Source: Eonycteris spelaea (lineage: Eukaryota > Chordata > Mammalia > Chiroptera > Pteropodidae). From it: a stretch of 64,000 nucleotides of DNA. Under the pieces are notes generated by a model. It was not told the DNA's origin, did no database searches, and saw nothing but the letters and a program-made list of their open reading frames with translations. The stretch covers positions 8,134,501-8,198,500 of the forward strand of contig PUFA01000057.1 of NCBI GenBank assembly GCA_003508835.1, given 5' to 3'. This document shows, one piece after another, positions 12,101-25,100 of this stretch. The number at the start of each line of letters is the position of its first letter. Position 1 is the stretch's first letter. The translations under genes were made by a program, and so were the position numbers.

Positions 12101-13430
12101 TTTATAAACAGGAGAAACTAAACTATAATAGGTGGTGGGTAAATCTACAGCAAAAAGCAGGGAACTAATGATTACAAGAGTCAGAATGTGACGACCTTTG
12201 GGTAAAGGTGGCACTGTCACTGACCAGAGGGACCTGAGGGCTTCAGGCTGTGATCAATGTCATAGCTATACTTGGGCCATGGCCATACTGCTGCTTGCTT
12301 TTTATTTTATTTTTTTATGTTTTTGGTGCTTGCGTCTAAGTCTTTAATTTGTGCTTGTGAGAGAAACTAATTGGTAAAATGAGCATATCAATTACTGCAA
12401 CATAAAACATAGTATTTTTTAAGCCAAGTAACAGAATTGTAAAAAAAAAAAAAAAGAATTTTTAAAAAGCACATACTGCTTTTAAATGTTTTCATATATT
12501 GTAGGTTTTGAAATATTAGTATGCAGTCATCTTTTTATACTGCAAAATAATTGTCATAAATCTTCAGCAATATAAGTTGATTTATGATGCAATCAGTTGC
12601 AAAGTCTTATTACTATTCTGAGTAGTCAAAGTAAAAGCAAGTATTGTTAAAAATATGTTTTTAGTATTTCTCACATTTTAACTTTTCCTTTTTTTAAAAA
12701 AAAAAAAGAAAAGGTGGATTTTTTGTTGATCTCTTTGTAAGAGTATCTAATCAAGTTCAGTCAACATGTACAAGCAGTTGGGCTACAGCGTATACCGGAC
12801 GGTCATAGAGTACTATTCAGCCAGCAATGGGGAGCCTGACGAGGATGCTTACGGTAAGCTCCTTTCTGTGGCAGAATCACCAAGAAGCAGCTGAACATTT
12901 ACATTCATTCCACAAACTGAAATGTCCAAGACTTTTAATAAATTTAAGTGAATCATATTTGTCGGACTGAATATTTTAAATTTGAGCTATAATATTTAAA
13001 TCTCCTTAAACGTGCCTTTATGAACCTAACACTAATCAACTTATAGTAACCAACCAATGTCTAATTACCATGAATTACTGTCTTACTATGTTACAGGCAT
13101 GTCATTTTACTAAGATTTTACTAAGATTCTGTCAAAAGAACATTTGTATGGAGAGCTGAATCTCAGTTGGTTATTGTCTGGTTACTTGTGACTGGGTCTC
13201 AATTATATAAAGACGAATTCTCTTGGAATCTGGTAGAAGTGGGGGCAGGGGACAAAACTTCTTATGGGAACTTTCTGTACTTTAAATTTTGATATAAAAT
13301 GTTTTGATATTTGGGTACTTACATTAAACTTTGCTTCCTAACAGATATGAGGAAAGCACTTTCCAGAGACACTGAGAAGAAATCCATTATACCATTACCT
13401 CATCCTGTGAGGCCTGAAGACATTGAATAA
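4017..13430 (+). CDS. NAA20: NAA20, N-alpha-acetyltransferase 20 (NatB catalytic subunit), exons 2-6, 5' partial, one frameshift
   Basis: NAA20 with NAA25 forms NatB, which acetylates nascent N-termini beginning Met-Asp, -Glu, -Asn or -Gln on the ribosome. Coding exons seen: 4017-4041 (25-nt microexon, NLDPLTET), 6845-6935, 7363-7498, 12709-12853 and 13345-13430 (TAA at 13428-13430). They cover residues 19-178 of the 178-residue protein; exon 1 (residues 1-18) is upstream of the window. The GNAT acetyl-CoA loop (RRLGLA, within SVAPEFRRLGLAAKLM) is in the 7363 exon. All junctions keep phase. The 4042-6844 intron has U12-type signals. Odd: exon 12709-12853 lacks one base after position 12757 (expected GTT GCA GTC AAC, seen GTT CAGTC AAC), which shifts the frame to a stop about 20 codons on; everything after it is intact in the restored frame. 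An assembly indel is likelier than gene loss, since the gene is essential. Identity is very secure. Confidence 0.95.
4895..5660 (+). mobile_element. Old L1 3' fragment split by a hAT-type insertion
   Basis: L1 3' sequence (GACATGCAAATTAAAACC... near 4958) runs to about 5180 and resumes at about 5400. Between them, 5180-5400 matches the 'GGCTTGGCAAACT...CCATGTGG' type of non-autonomous hAT element that also occurs near 9850 and 33090. Edges are approximate. Confidence 0.5.
6091..6136. repeat. (TA)n microsatellite
   Basis: Nearly pure TA dinucleotides lie in NAA20 intron 2, starting with an interrupted TATATATCATCTCA. Confidence 0.9.
7590..7770 (-). repeat. MIR-like SINE fragment
   Basis: The stretch ATTGTCCCTATTTTGCCATT followed by GAGGAAAATAGGCTTG and a CCAGAGG run is the conserved MIR core in diverged form. 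Confidence 0.45.
8074..8131 (+). CDS. NAA20: Candidate alternative terminal exon of NAA20
   Basis: A long T tract ending in ATTACAG (8052-8073) is a strong splice acceptor. Joined to the exon ending at 7498 (phase AG), the following bases stay in frame for 19 codons (R NCPKLGFKRYYVIKRNVT) to TGA at 8129-8131. The KLGFKRY stretch resembles the LGF/LGY motif-B segment of GNAT enzymes, which the normal exon 5 supplies as KQLGYSVY. Use of this exon would give a shortened protein of about 123 residues. It may instead be chance or an intronic fossil; I cannot see transcripts. Confidence 0.35.
9000..12170 (+). mobile_element. Old L1 (ORF2 endonuclease/RT and 3' parts) with a nested hAT fragment
   Basis: Sense L1 pieces are recognisable, for example GAACATGCTTATTG near 9803, AAAATGCCAGAAAAATCTTAGC near 10249, an RT-domain stretch at 10480-10760, and an L1 3' UTR piece at 9180-9480 (GCCAGGGGCTGGGGAGAGGG). 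A hAT-type piece at about 9850-10025 interrupts it. Many stops and indels are present, so it is inactive. Confidence 0.65.
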
Positions 13431-13870
13431 CCATGGGCAGTGGTTCTTAGGCTGATGCTCCCGATATTTTATGGACAATATTATTTTCATTGGATGATCT
13501 TGGAGTTCTATTAGAGAAAAGTAATCATTTAGGTCTTAAAGACTTCAAGAAAATTTAGGTTATGAACTTATTTTAAATTTCATTGTTTCTAGTTAGTAAT
13601 ATCATACCTACTAAAGCTGTCCACTGTAATAAAATTCAATTAGAAAGGCAGCTACGTCAGAAGGAAACATTCCACTATCATGGTTCATAATATTCACTAT
13701 ATGCTAGGAAAAAACTTGCTCCAGTCCTCCTGATTTCTGTGCCTGAGAACCACTGCTGCTTAATATATTTTTATTTTGTATTGACCTATTAATTAAAGCT
13801 TTAAAAGTATATATGAAATGTATAAATCTAAGATGTATAATAAAATGCACTGTTGACTCAATGTTTTTTG
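13431..13870 (+). other. NAA20: NAA20 3' UTR with poly(A) signal
   Basis: The region follows the TAA. An AATAAA at 13839-13844 precedes a GT-rich stretch (about 13863-13881), the usual layout for cleavage near 13860. Another AATAAA lies near 13628, so shorter forms are possible. The exact end is inferred. Confidence 0.6.
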
Positions 13871-16056
13871 TAAGTTTGTTGTTCATTTATAAAATTAAAT
13901 CTGGATTGAGAAAGCATTTAGGATATGTTAAATTTCTGACTTACATAGAAAACATTTTTAAAATGCATACTTGAAAACACTCCTTTGGCCAGCATACTTT
14001 AAGCTTCCTTCTTATGGTGTAGTAAATTCTTCCCAGTTACTTGTTTTCATACTGTTAGTCCTGGATCCTGTTTTATGTCACAACGCTTTGCTTAAATCTT
14101 GACTTTCAAAATATAAAAAGATGTTGAGGTCTATTTAAAGGGAAAAAAGAACCTAGTTCCTAAAGAAAAGCCATGTAATTAGATCATAGGCCAACCATGT
14201 ATGTTCATATGTAGTTTTCACCACCTGTGATATTTGAAAATATTCAGCCGAATAAAAGCAGCTAAACAAAAACCCACAAAAATGATTATTAAAAAGATTT
14301 TACTTTAGAAAGTATTCATTTTGGTGGAGTTTATCTTCTTCTAAAAGAATAACGTTTTCCTTCATGCATTTCATACTGGCACTTTCCAGAAAGTGTTAGA
14401 TTACCTTGAAAACATGATCACTGATTTTTTTCTTAGGTATACATGCAACAGAATTTTTGTAAGACTCTACGATTAGTCGCTGATACTAGCATTTTTGACA
14501 TGTTTTCATCTCACTTCTTGATTCTGTACACTTTTCCAAAGGATATTAAAATTTCAAATGTTCCTCCTCACCAGCCAGACCTCAAGTACTCAGTAGTCAG
14601 AACCTGACACCTCTGCAGCTCAAACTGGTCCAATGACTAAACCAGGGAGGCTGAAAACAGGTTTGCTTTTTATCTTAACAGTCCTATTTTATTCTGTCCT
14701 CAAACACTGTATGTTTTCAAGATACAATTTAGTAACATTGACTAGCTTTATAACCCTTGTGTGAATAATACATTTACAAATTTAGTAGTAAATTTGCCCA
14801 ACTAAATTTGCAGATCATAAATTTGCTAATTGTCCTTATAGGTGAAAAAACAGTCTTGAAGATACACAGCTCTAGTTCAATAGCCTGGGCAGTGAACAGA
14901 GCAAGAAAAGATATGCTTAAGAAATACAGGCCAGGTTAAAGGAAACAATCTCTCAGGTAAGTATTTTTTGTTTTGAGAATGTGAACAGTGTATCAGCAAA
15001 TGTTACTTATACTATTTAAGCTTCATTATTAAGCATAAAGTTACCTTTGGTGTTTTGTACTTTATGCAAGGGTAAGCTTAATGTGTCAGATTTACAAGAA
15101 GACATTTTCTACTGTAGCATACTGGGAGATACTTATTGGTTTTCTAAGTAGAAATGACTCCTAGGTTAAGTTTGGGAAACATACCAGCACTGTTAATGGT
15201 AATTCATATATATAGTAGCATATCAAAAGCTCTGAAAAGGCCTATAAAGAGATCTGACTAACCAGGCTTAACCCTTAATCTAGAGTTTCCTAAACTTATT
15301 TCGGTATGGGACATTGTTTCTCGCAGCACATACTAAGCCACTATAGAGGTCAACCAGTCTGGAAAACTGATTAGGACAAAACTGAAATTTGACTAAAATG
15401 TTCTTGGTAAAAAAGACCTTGTTCAGAAGTAACAGCAAATCTAAATTATTTTTCAACCAATGTTTTGGAAAACACTTGGTATAAAGGCCACTATTCAGAA
15501 AGCAAGGGCTTTAGAAGTTAAATTAACCCAAGCACATTTAATTTTGTTAGGAATGAACATATTTAACAAAATGAATATTTTATTGAGCACTTACTATGCA
15601 TCAGTATAGTCTTTTTAAATTTAATCTTTGAAATGAGTTGGCAAAGCATTGGCCCATTTTATGAGTGAAGAAACTGAAAATAAAGGTTAAGTTACATGTC
15701 ACTAAATGGCAGAGCTGGGAATGGAACTCAAGTCAGTGTGACTCTGAAGACATGAAAAAGCTGCAGGATTCAGATGAATGCATAAAATATCTTTATGAAG
15801 AAGAAAAGCATGAGAAAACTATATCTTAAAAGTTACTGTTTGAAAACATCTAGAAAGATTCTTTTAAAAGCCTGCAGTTCCATCTAAAATAGATGCTAAG
15901 TGTTATCTTAATTAGATTTCCTAATGCATTATGTGGACAAAAAAATGCTTAGACTCAAATCTGGCAGTTAAAAAACATTACTTGTAATTCCTCTGCCCTT
16001 AACCAGCCCAAGAACACTTAAAAAAGAATTTAAAAAGTAGCTGCCAAAGATTCCAA
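13871..16056. other. Tail-to-tail gap between NAA20 and CRNKL1
   Basis: No exon is recognised. A MIR-like fragment lies at 15575-15750. On the minus strand the first clear AATAAA downstream of CRNKL1 is at 15584-15579, with ATTAAA at 15625-15620 and a weaker TATAAA near 16125, so CRNKL1's 3' UTR may end anywhere between about 15.56 and 16.1 kb. Confidence 0.4.
15575..15750. repeat. MIR-like SINE fragment
   Basis: It contains TATTGAGCACTTACTATGCA, TGAGTGAAGAAACTGA and GGCAGAGCTGGGAATGGAACTC, the hallmark MIR blocks in order. Confidence 0.6.
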
Positions 16057-16156
16057 TCAATTCATCACTGGTGAAATATACAAAAACTTACAGGAGTCAC
16101 AAGACTTCCAAACTATTAATTTATAAAAATAATATTTATCAATATGAACAAGAAAA

Positions 16157-19100
16157 TCAAGATTCACTCTCATCAATGTCCTTATCTGGGTCTTGTTCGG
16201 CAACCTCCTTTTCCTGTTGCTGTTTCTTCCAAAGTTTGGCCATGGCCAGGAGCTTGAGATTGGGTTGGTTGGCAGCATCTTCTGGAAAGATGTAATCATA
16301 GTTCTTCCCAGCCTGCATCAGACTACAGAAAAGTGAAACAATGAAAAGATATGCTAACATGTGGCTGAAATATACTTTTAGTTACTTTAAAGTGGAGAAT
16401 TTTCATTGGGAAACCCAGAGTTTGAATTCAATATATTTTACAAAACAACATCAAAGTTTAGTACAGCAAGAACAAGGGCTGGGCCTTGAAGACTGGGTGG
16501 GAGGAAATAAGCAGCTGTTGGACTGGCGCTGCTGCAAGTGTAGCTCAGTGAGAGCTAAAAATCTGGTGGGTAAAAATCTAAGCACAGCTTCTCTACAGTC
16601 AACCAAGAAGATACTCTGTGTCTCCAACTCCATCCTGCAGTCCGTTTAAGATTTAAACATTTTAAAGATTTAGTTAATGTTTACCCAGTAGTGAAAGCCA
16701 CATGTCTGTGCATAATTATTCTGAATCCCTGCCTTAACATCCCCACCTCCAGTGTGTCACTGATTTCACTTCCTAAAGATCACTCTAGTTCCAGCTTCTA
16801 CCACCACTTGCTTTGCTGACAAGCGTCTTGACGGTTCCTCCTCCAATCTAAGCCCTTTAGTCCTCCTGTAGGAGATGCCAATGACTGGGTCTTGCCATTT
16901 TGTACATGAGCTTTATAGCCTACAAAGCCACCTCTGGATTTGCTCCTACCTAAACGCTGATCTTCATTTCCCTCTATCCTGACTTCCTGCATAATGCTTC
17001 AAAAATACCACACTTCATATAGTTCACAGAAATGACCGAGAACTCGCTGCCAAACTTCTCCCATTCTCTACCCTGGGTGGACAATACACTCTTTGTTTCC
17101 ACAATAGCCGGACTGCAACTATCTCTTACTCCAGGCTGTCTGCTCTCATTTTCAGATTGTATATATGCCACTTACAAGTATAAAATTCAAAATCTGATGC
17201 ATTTCTACTCATTTGACATGAGATAACCAGCCACAGGGATCAGTTCTTACCCCGTCATCAGTCTGAACCTTTCTTCTCTTTTTGACTTTCTCTGGCATGA
17301 GTTTGTCTACTCTCTCCTTATCTGATGCAGTTCCAAATTCATCTTCAAAGCTTCGCCAAGATTCCAACAGCATAAGTCTTTCTTCCTTTTCTTCACAGTT
17401 TCGCATGGTTTTGTTAGCCTCTTCATAAATCTGTCTGCATTTAGCCAAACTTCCTTCTTTCCCTGAAGACAACTCAAACTGAGCAAAACTAATCCATACC
17501 TTAAAAAATTATAGAACCAAATTAACTATATCACTGGAAGACGATAATGTAATAATAACACTTTCTTGTTAATAACATCTGAACATGGTAATGCTCTCAC
17601 TTCTATATTCCAAAGAATACTGACTATATACTTCAATTTGTTAATGTTGAAGTAGTCTGCTTCTATATCCAATTAGGTGTCTAAAATAGTCTTAAAGTCA
17701 CAAGAAGAGCTTAACGTTTTATTCAACTCTGTGATATCCAGGTTTATTTACAAGCAGCTTACACACTGATCTGGCATAAGCTTAATATTCCAAAGTCCTC
17801 TGAGACTCACAGGTTCTCTTTAAAAGCCAGGGAATCATTTAAAATAAATATATATTTTTAAAAAACACTTACAATATAGAAATACAGTATTTCTTAAGGA
17901 TTGCTGATGCAAGCAAAATCAAAGATAACCTATAAAGCACAGGATACCTTGACATGTTGTGTCCGTTGAAGCAATCGTCGGTAAAGATTTCGTGTTCTTT
18001 CAGTTTCTTCCTGCTCTATTTCAAAATCAATATATGATTTCCAAAGCACCTAAGAAAACTTAATAGGTCAGCCATGACATTTAAAAAGTTAACATGCCCT
18101 TACCCAAAGCACAGCTTAACTACCATTCTAACTTAGGACATACAGGAACCTAGGCCTTTTATGAAGAATTAAAGAACAGATGACATGTGATAACACCAGC
18201 ATATACAAGCTGGCCAAAACTTGGTTAAAATTCTATAATATAAGAAAAAAGGCTTTGGATTCAATTTTGGAGTTTTTCAAATGCTGGACTTATCATGAAA
18301 AGCTAAGAAACTTGCCAAGTCTCTCAGGCAGTCATGACCATGCCACATACCACTGAAACTGGGGGAGAAAACAGGCCTAGACTAGCCAGTATATACTGCT
18401 TTTACTGCTACTGTAAATTCTTGATATGTTTGAGTTCAACTTAACAAGCATTTAGTGACAGCTGCTTACTTGCTAGGTACAGCCTGCCAGAGCACAAGGA
18501 TGATCAGATATGGCCTGGACTCCTGGGAGCTGGCACTCTGTAGAGGAGCTGAGGCCAACTGATGGAACTAGTAATACAAAAAGCCCTGCCCTAATGCAGT
18601 CAGTGAGCCCTTAAATACAGGGTAATATTAGCGCAAGATAAACAGAATGACTGAATGTGTTCAGTGGGTTCTGTGAGATTCAAACTAGTCCAAACTGTGG
18701 TTTGGCGCCATGTTCTGGCTCAAGTTTAAATACTGAAAGGATGATTTTGAGTCTTGATGCAGGCCAGTGAGAGTAGCAATTCCAGAAACATCCTGGTTTA
18801 CTTAGAGCCTCTTTTGCTAGCTTAATCCAGATAAAACTGCCAGGAGAAAGCAGGGATGTGCAATCTCAACCTCCACTTCCCTTATTCCCCAGATGGGGTT
18901 GCCTACTGCTGTTTCCTTGATTATCTCATCCCCTTTAGCCTCCTGTTTGAGAAAGGGAGGAAGAGAGCCAGTCAGCCACCCATATGTCTCAATTCATCCT
19001 GGTGTCATAATGAGGCTTTGCTGTGCTCTGGTATCCAACTAGAGGACTGCTTCCCCTGCTTTTCTACCTCTAAAACAGAAAAACCTTAATCTGAGTGGAA

Positions 19101-22100
19101 AAAATTGGAAAATTTGTTAGATATTCTTTATGCTCTAAAATGTACACATATTTAGGTGGTCGTCTAAAGTAATATTAGAGAAGTGTCTAAAACAAAATTA
19201 TCTTCAACTCAAGAGCCTCACCTCTGGCATGTCTAAGCGTGGCTGGCTGATGGCTAATTCGTAGATTGCCCGTGCTCTCTCAATATCACCAAGAATTGTC
19301 TCTAATTCTGCAAATTTAATCCAAGAAGTACAATTTTCAGGTCCAAATTCCAGGAACTTTTCATAAAGCTTCCGGCATCTGTCAAATTCTCGAAGCTGTA
19401 ACTCCAATTCTATGTAACCTTTAAATAACTTGTTCTTTGGACATTTGCCTATGGAAGTTCCCTGAAAAAGAAAATGTCCAACTGCTGTGATACCTTAGTG
19501 AGTTTAACTTGTGCACAAACATCGTCGACCTTCCTGGAAGCTGTTCTCTGCTGAGCAAAAGACTTAGAGAGTCAACATGGTTCTTGACAAAAGGCCAAAG
19601 GAAACCCTCTAATTCAGTCAGCTGTCAAGAGGTCCTGTGCCCACTGATGCCTGTTCGGCAAAAGACAGTGTTCCAGAATTATTTGGACAACTATTTTGGA
19701 TTTTACTTAGTTTCTCAAGGTCTCCTAGGGAATATGAATGTCGGATGTATAAAATCTACTATAAATTAAAAGGTAATCAAAGAATGAACCCTGCTTTGCT
19801 GCCCACAGCCAGGGTGAGAGTAGTTTATCCAAAGGACAACTGCATTTAAACATAGTATTTGATCCTATTAAGACATTTAGAACAACTGTTAAGAGGGAGG
19901 TGCATTTAATACACCAAAAATTTTTGCACAGGATCAGACTAAAGATCAGATCTTTCTAGTCTGAGAAAAGATCTGGTAACTGGTAGCTAGCTATAAAGTT
20001 TCCAATATTGGAATAGAATAATTTAAGCATTATCATCTAATCTTTTTTTAAAGGCCATGTGTTTTCTAACATGTCTCAGATTTTAAAGGCATAATACATC
20101 TGTTGCTTTCTTAGCAGAAATTATATGACTTTTAGGCACTAAGACTTTAATTTCCTTCTCATAGAATTTAATGATGTATATTGATCTTTCTTTACTTACC
20201 AAAGCTCTTCTGGCAAATGGTAAATTTTTCTGTCTTATTTCAAATTGTGCATATAGTAACCACATTTTGGCAAATGTGAACTAGAAAACAAAAGCACAAC
20301 ATCTAGCTTAAGAGACTCATTTTAATTAAATTGAATTAATTTAAATTAGATTTCCCTAAAACTTCAGTTAGGACAAATGTACTTTCTTATTTATAAGCGG
20401 AGATGATATTTATTTACAAAAGTTACTGAAAAACAGTAATCTAGAAACTGTGTAGTACTGCATGGCCCAGCAGCTTTTACTTAGAATTTGCTGTGGATAT
20501 GCTTGTGAGCTGGCAGAACATGCTACCTCTATTCTAGAAGGTAGCTGGGTCGACATCTCTCTTAGTTTCATGTGCTGGGAAATATGACAGATAATGTCTC
20601 AGCCACTTCAGAGCACATTCATGTTCATCCATGCAAGCATACATCCACTTAGCTACCAACAAACACCTGTTCATTGCTTCCTGCAGGTGCTGTGTACTCC
20701 CTGGATGTATGTCTTCCTCGCGGTGGAATGGCTTTTCACTCAGTCTATTCCAATGACCTATCCTATGAATTTCTATGTTATTAGCCGTATTATTCATTTG
20801 TCACAGGCTATCCTCTCAACTAGACTGTAAGCTATTTTCAGAGGTAAAGAGCATATCTTGTTCTTATTTGTTTTCCATAGTGCCTAATATAGGGAAATAG
20901 TCAATCAATAAATATTATTTCACTGAATTATTTTACAAGTAACAGAAGCAGGATTTTGATGTTTGGAGCAGAACACTTAGAACAGATGTACCTTTTTATG
21001 AGGAATTAGTTCCAAAGAGGCTTGATATACCTGTCTTGTCCTTTCAGGATCCTGTATTAGGATAAGAAATTTTCATAAAATATTAAAGTCTGTTGCTAAT
21101 ATTAATTTTACTAGTTATTAATTTTACTAATACTAGTAAAAAAATGTATACCAACACTGAGTATGTTTTGACAAGTTGCTATTTTAAAACCCTGATTCCA
21201 TTTATGATCAAAAGTGTAAACTACCTTTGGCCATCAAACTTTGGTTTAAAATCACCAACAATATAGTCATCAAACTCTGAGAGCTTCTCTGTAGAAAGGC
21301 TTTTTGCCTGATAGCAAAAGAAACAAAGATGTTTTACGGTCTCAGGTCAACAGCAGAAAGTTAATTTTTTTCTGTTAACTTATACATGACCAATTTCTAA
21401 AAATCCCACTTGAGCTTTACTAATCTATTCATGATCTCTATTTATGAGAAACCCAGGAAACTATGTATATTTAAACTAAGGACTGGTTCAGCGTTCCCTT
21501 TCAAGTTCCAAGTGATAATCTTGTGTCTCCAGATTTAAAAACAAAATACTACAAACAAAAAACACCTCACCTGTGCCCACAATAGGTACAGAATTTAAAA
21601 TGTTACAGAGAGAATATATAACTATATGGCTGAATGGAACCTTATAAGAACCTAAAACTAAATTTGTTTCTAGGATTGTAAATATCAGCTACTACCCACA
21701 TCAGTGAGCTTTAAGCACAGGGGTGAGGAAATCATTAATAGTGGACACGTAATTAAATTTTTTACCTTTGCCTCCAGTTCTTCATAGAGTGCATAGTTGA
21801 CCCAAAGATAGATGTAGCGCTTCCAATGCCTCTTCTCTTGAATGGGTGGGACATTGGCAATAGCTCTTTCATAGACCTCTCGTACAGTTTCTGCTTCTGC
21901 ATCACTTTCCACCAAGCGCAAGTAATCAAACCATGCATCATAATTGTGTGGATTAGCCTAGAATGACAATAAAGTTAATAAATAAAAACGAAATGGACAG
22001 CTACACTTGCTGGAATATGTGAGCTAAAAGAAGGCACCAGACTGACTTTCTATACTTTAGCAATTTTTTTTCTAGATTTCACGTTCTCTCATTTAAAAAA

Positions 22101-25100
22101 TACCATTCCTGAGATTTTATGAATAAAAGAGAATTAGGAATACAATAGTATCCCCTTATCTGCAGGATATATTCCAAGACCATCAGTGATGCCTGAAATT
22201 GTGGACAGTACTCAACTCTCTATATACTATATTTTCTTATACAAACATACCTTTGATAAAATTTAAACTACTCTTGTGCTCTGGAGCAATTAAGGGTTGC
22301 TTGAACACAAGCACTGTGATACTGGGATAGTCAATCCAATAACCAAGGTGGCTACTAAGATGCTGGACAAATGGATTACTCATGTCCCAGATGGGACAGA
22401 GCGAGATGACCTGAGATTTCACCATGCTATATAGAACGGTGCACAATGATGTGACTATATACCATTACATCTAGATTTAAAATTATAATAGAATTATACC
22501 ATGCTCACAACTGTGAAACCTGACTTTTCAATTAAAGTATTTTATCTTGAATATACCTTGCTGAGATCATTTTATAACAGACTTAGTCTGTTGTTCGGAA
22601 ATACCCTGAAAATGCTATCTTTGAATTCACAAAATAGTATACTACATAAACAAATGAGAATAGAACTATACCTATATCTTTAATTCAAGCAGTTAGGCTA
22701 AAAGGTAATGTACAGAAACTGTTTTTTTGGATCAATCTGACTCTTCTATTTTTCAAATTTAAGCTCATATGGACACCAGATTTATTTTGATCAAGTGCTA
22801 TAGCACACAACGGCAGTAAAAGGGACTTTTAACATGTGAGTGGCAGAAAAAATCCAAGTGTTGTCTATTTGCCTTTTCTATCAGCCTCATTTATTCCAAC
22901 GCATCTGGAATAGCTCTCATTATTGCAGACACATCATCAAGAGCGTAATTATTGGTAGCCCTAACTTGCTGATTTATTGTAGCCACTATTAGCTGGCAGA
23001 GTTAAGCATCTACGCCAGCACTCACCTTCACTTCTTCTTCATACTGGAATCTCCGTTTGCTCACGATGATGTCTTCAATACCTCGCCTATCACCAAACTT
23101 CTTCTCAAAGATGGTATAATTTTTAAAGAGCTCTTGGGCTTCTTGTTTTGAAATTCTATCCAGGGCATACTTGTAGATCACTCGTACCCTTTCAAACTAA
23201 AAGCAGACAGGATGATTATCTGCCACAACACCACAACCTCATTCTAGTCATTACTAGCAAAGTAATTAAGACATAAAACATTACTTGTTAGATTTTGAGG
23301 CCTCAAAATGTCCAAAATGAGTTTCTTCTTCTCTCTTTGTTGAAGTATTTCAGTCAGGATGGACTGACTCTCTCCTTTGAGCTCAACATTAAATACTGTC
23401 TACTTAACACTACCAATTCAATGTCTTCTCTATATCTCAGACCAAAATGGAATTCCTGTTTTTCTTCACAAACCCAAGTCTTTCTTAGTCCTCCCAATCT
23501 TGATAACTAATACCTACTGTCACACACTGGCTCAAGCTAAAATCCCCAGGAGCCCTTGATTCTTTTCCTTTCCTCATTCCCCACATTCATTGGTTTTTCA
23601 AGCACTGCCATTTCTACCCTTTTAACATAGCCTTCATTTCTCCCCATCCCACTGTCAAACTATTTCCATTTATTCCCTAGACCATTTCAAAAGTCTCCTC
23701 TCTTCTACTTTTGCCATCCTCCCCCAATACTCTCCATAAATTAGCTAGAGGTTCTACTGACAATATAAATTATATTCTACCACTTTCTTGCTAAAACCCT
23801 TTAATACTTCCCCCTGCCCTTAGAATAGAATCTGAATTCCCTACTGTGACTTGTACAAGACCCTGCATTGACCTTAGCCTGACTCTCTCAATTCTGCATT
23901 ATTTAAACTACTTTAAAGGATTATCTTCCTTTAAGAAATGACTTATTGGTGGGACAATCTGTTTTCATTTCAAATTCTATTTTTGGTTGTGAGGGCTTCA
24001 GGCTTTTTGTTTTGAGGTTTATCACCTGTAAAGCCCTTTATTGAGGATACCAAGAGACTAACTCTCAGTTTATAGACAATATTCTTAGTCCAGATTTAAA
24101 GGCTTAATTTTCAAGCAAAGCACAACAAAATTAAGACAGTTATAATACAATCTATAATCACTCAGCTCCCAACCTTCAGCTTAGTCACAAATATATGCTG
24201 TTTTCTTTGAGAAATCAAGTTTTTGTATTTTGAAATCATTTCCTTCAATGATAAGAAAATGGAAATGAACTTGATGTGCAAAAGAAGTAATCTTTTCTAA
24301 GCTGTTCTGCAATGTAATTGAGTTAAGTTTACTTACTTCTTTCTGATTTTCTTCAAATTTGGCAAAGGCAACATAAAGGTGTTCATCCATATGTTCGTCT
24401 CCAAAGAATTCAACAGCTCTCTCATATACTTTCCGTGCGTGGGCAAAATAACCATGTTTTTCTTCAAAGCGGGCATACTTGATCCAATTCTTAACATCAG
24501 GGTGCACAAGTACAAGTGCAGGGGAATTAAAGAAATACGAGGCAAGACAATGTGGCTTAAACAAAAAAACAAAACCCCAAAATGCAATCTATGACGATGG
24601 GGTTGATAAATCATGTACAAGGCAGAAAACCACTAAACTGTGATCTCTGTGAGGGAGCTGGGTCTTGTTCATCTCTGTCTGCCTCCAGTGCTTATTCAAA
24701 TATTTTAGCAGTGGTACAAATAGGAGTCTGGAGCCCTAAAAGAGCTGATCCTTGGTTATTAGCCATGTGATCCGGACAAGTCATTTAACCTGTGTAGACA
24801 AGTTTTATCTTCTGTAAAGAGAGAAAAATAATACTGGCCTCACTGGATGATTAATGCGTTTACATGAGAAAACGTTATGTAAAGCTCTTAGTAGTTTCTG
24901 GCCAAAAGAACATGTTTGATACGTTGCACTTATTATATTATATGCTCAATATTCATATTTGAACTAATGATTATGAAAAAACAAGTTACAAAAAATAAAA
25001 CTGCTAACTAGAGTCAAAGGAGAAAGTTCTGAATTACTACTTTACTTATGAATAGGATAAATCTATTTTTAATCTATCTTCCTTGAGGAAATCATTAATT

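Noticed and set aside
17500..17948. CRNKL1 intron 12 as a third U12 intron (donor GTATCCTGTG)
   Set aside because: The donor is close to U12 consensus, but no TCCTTAAC-like branch lies within 40 bases of the acceptor, so U2 splicing is the safer reading.
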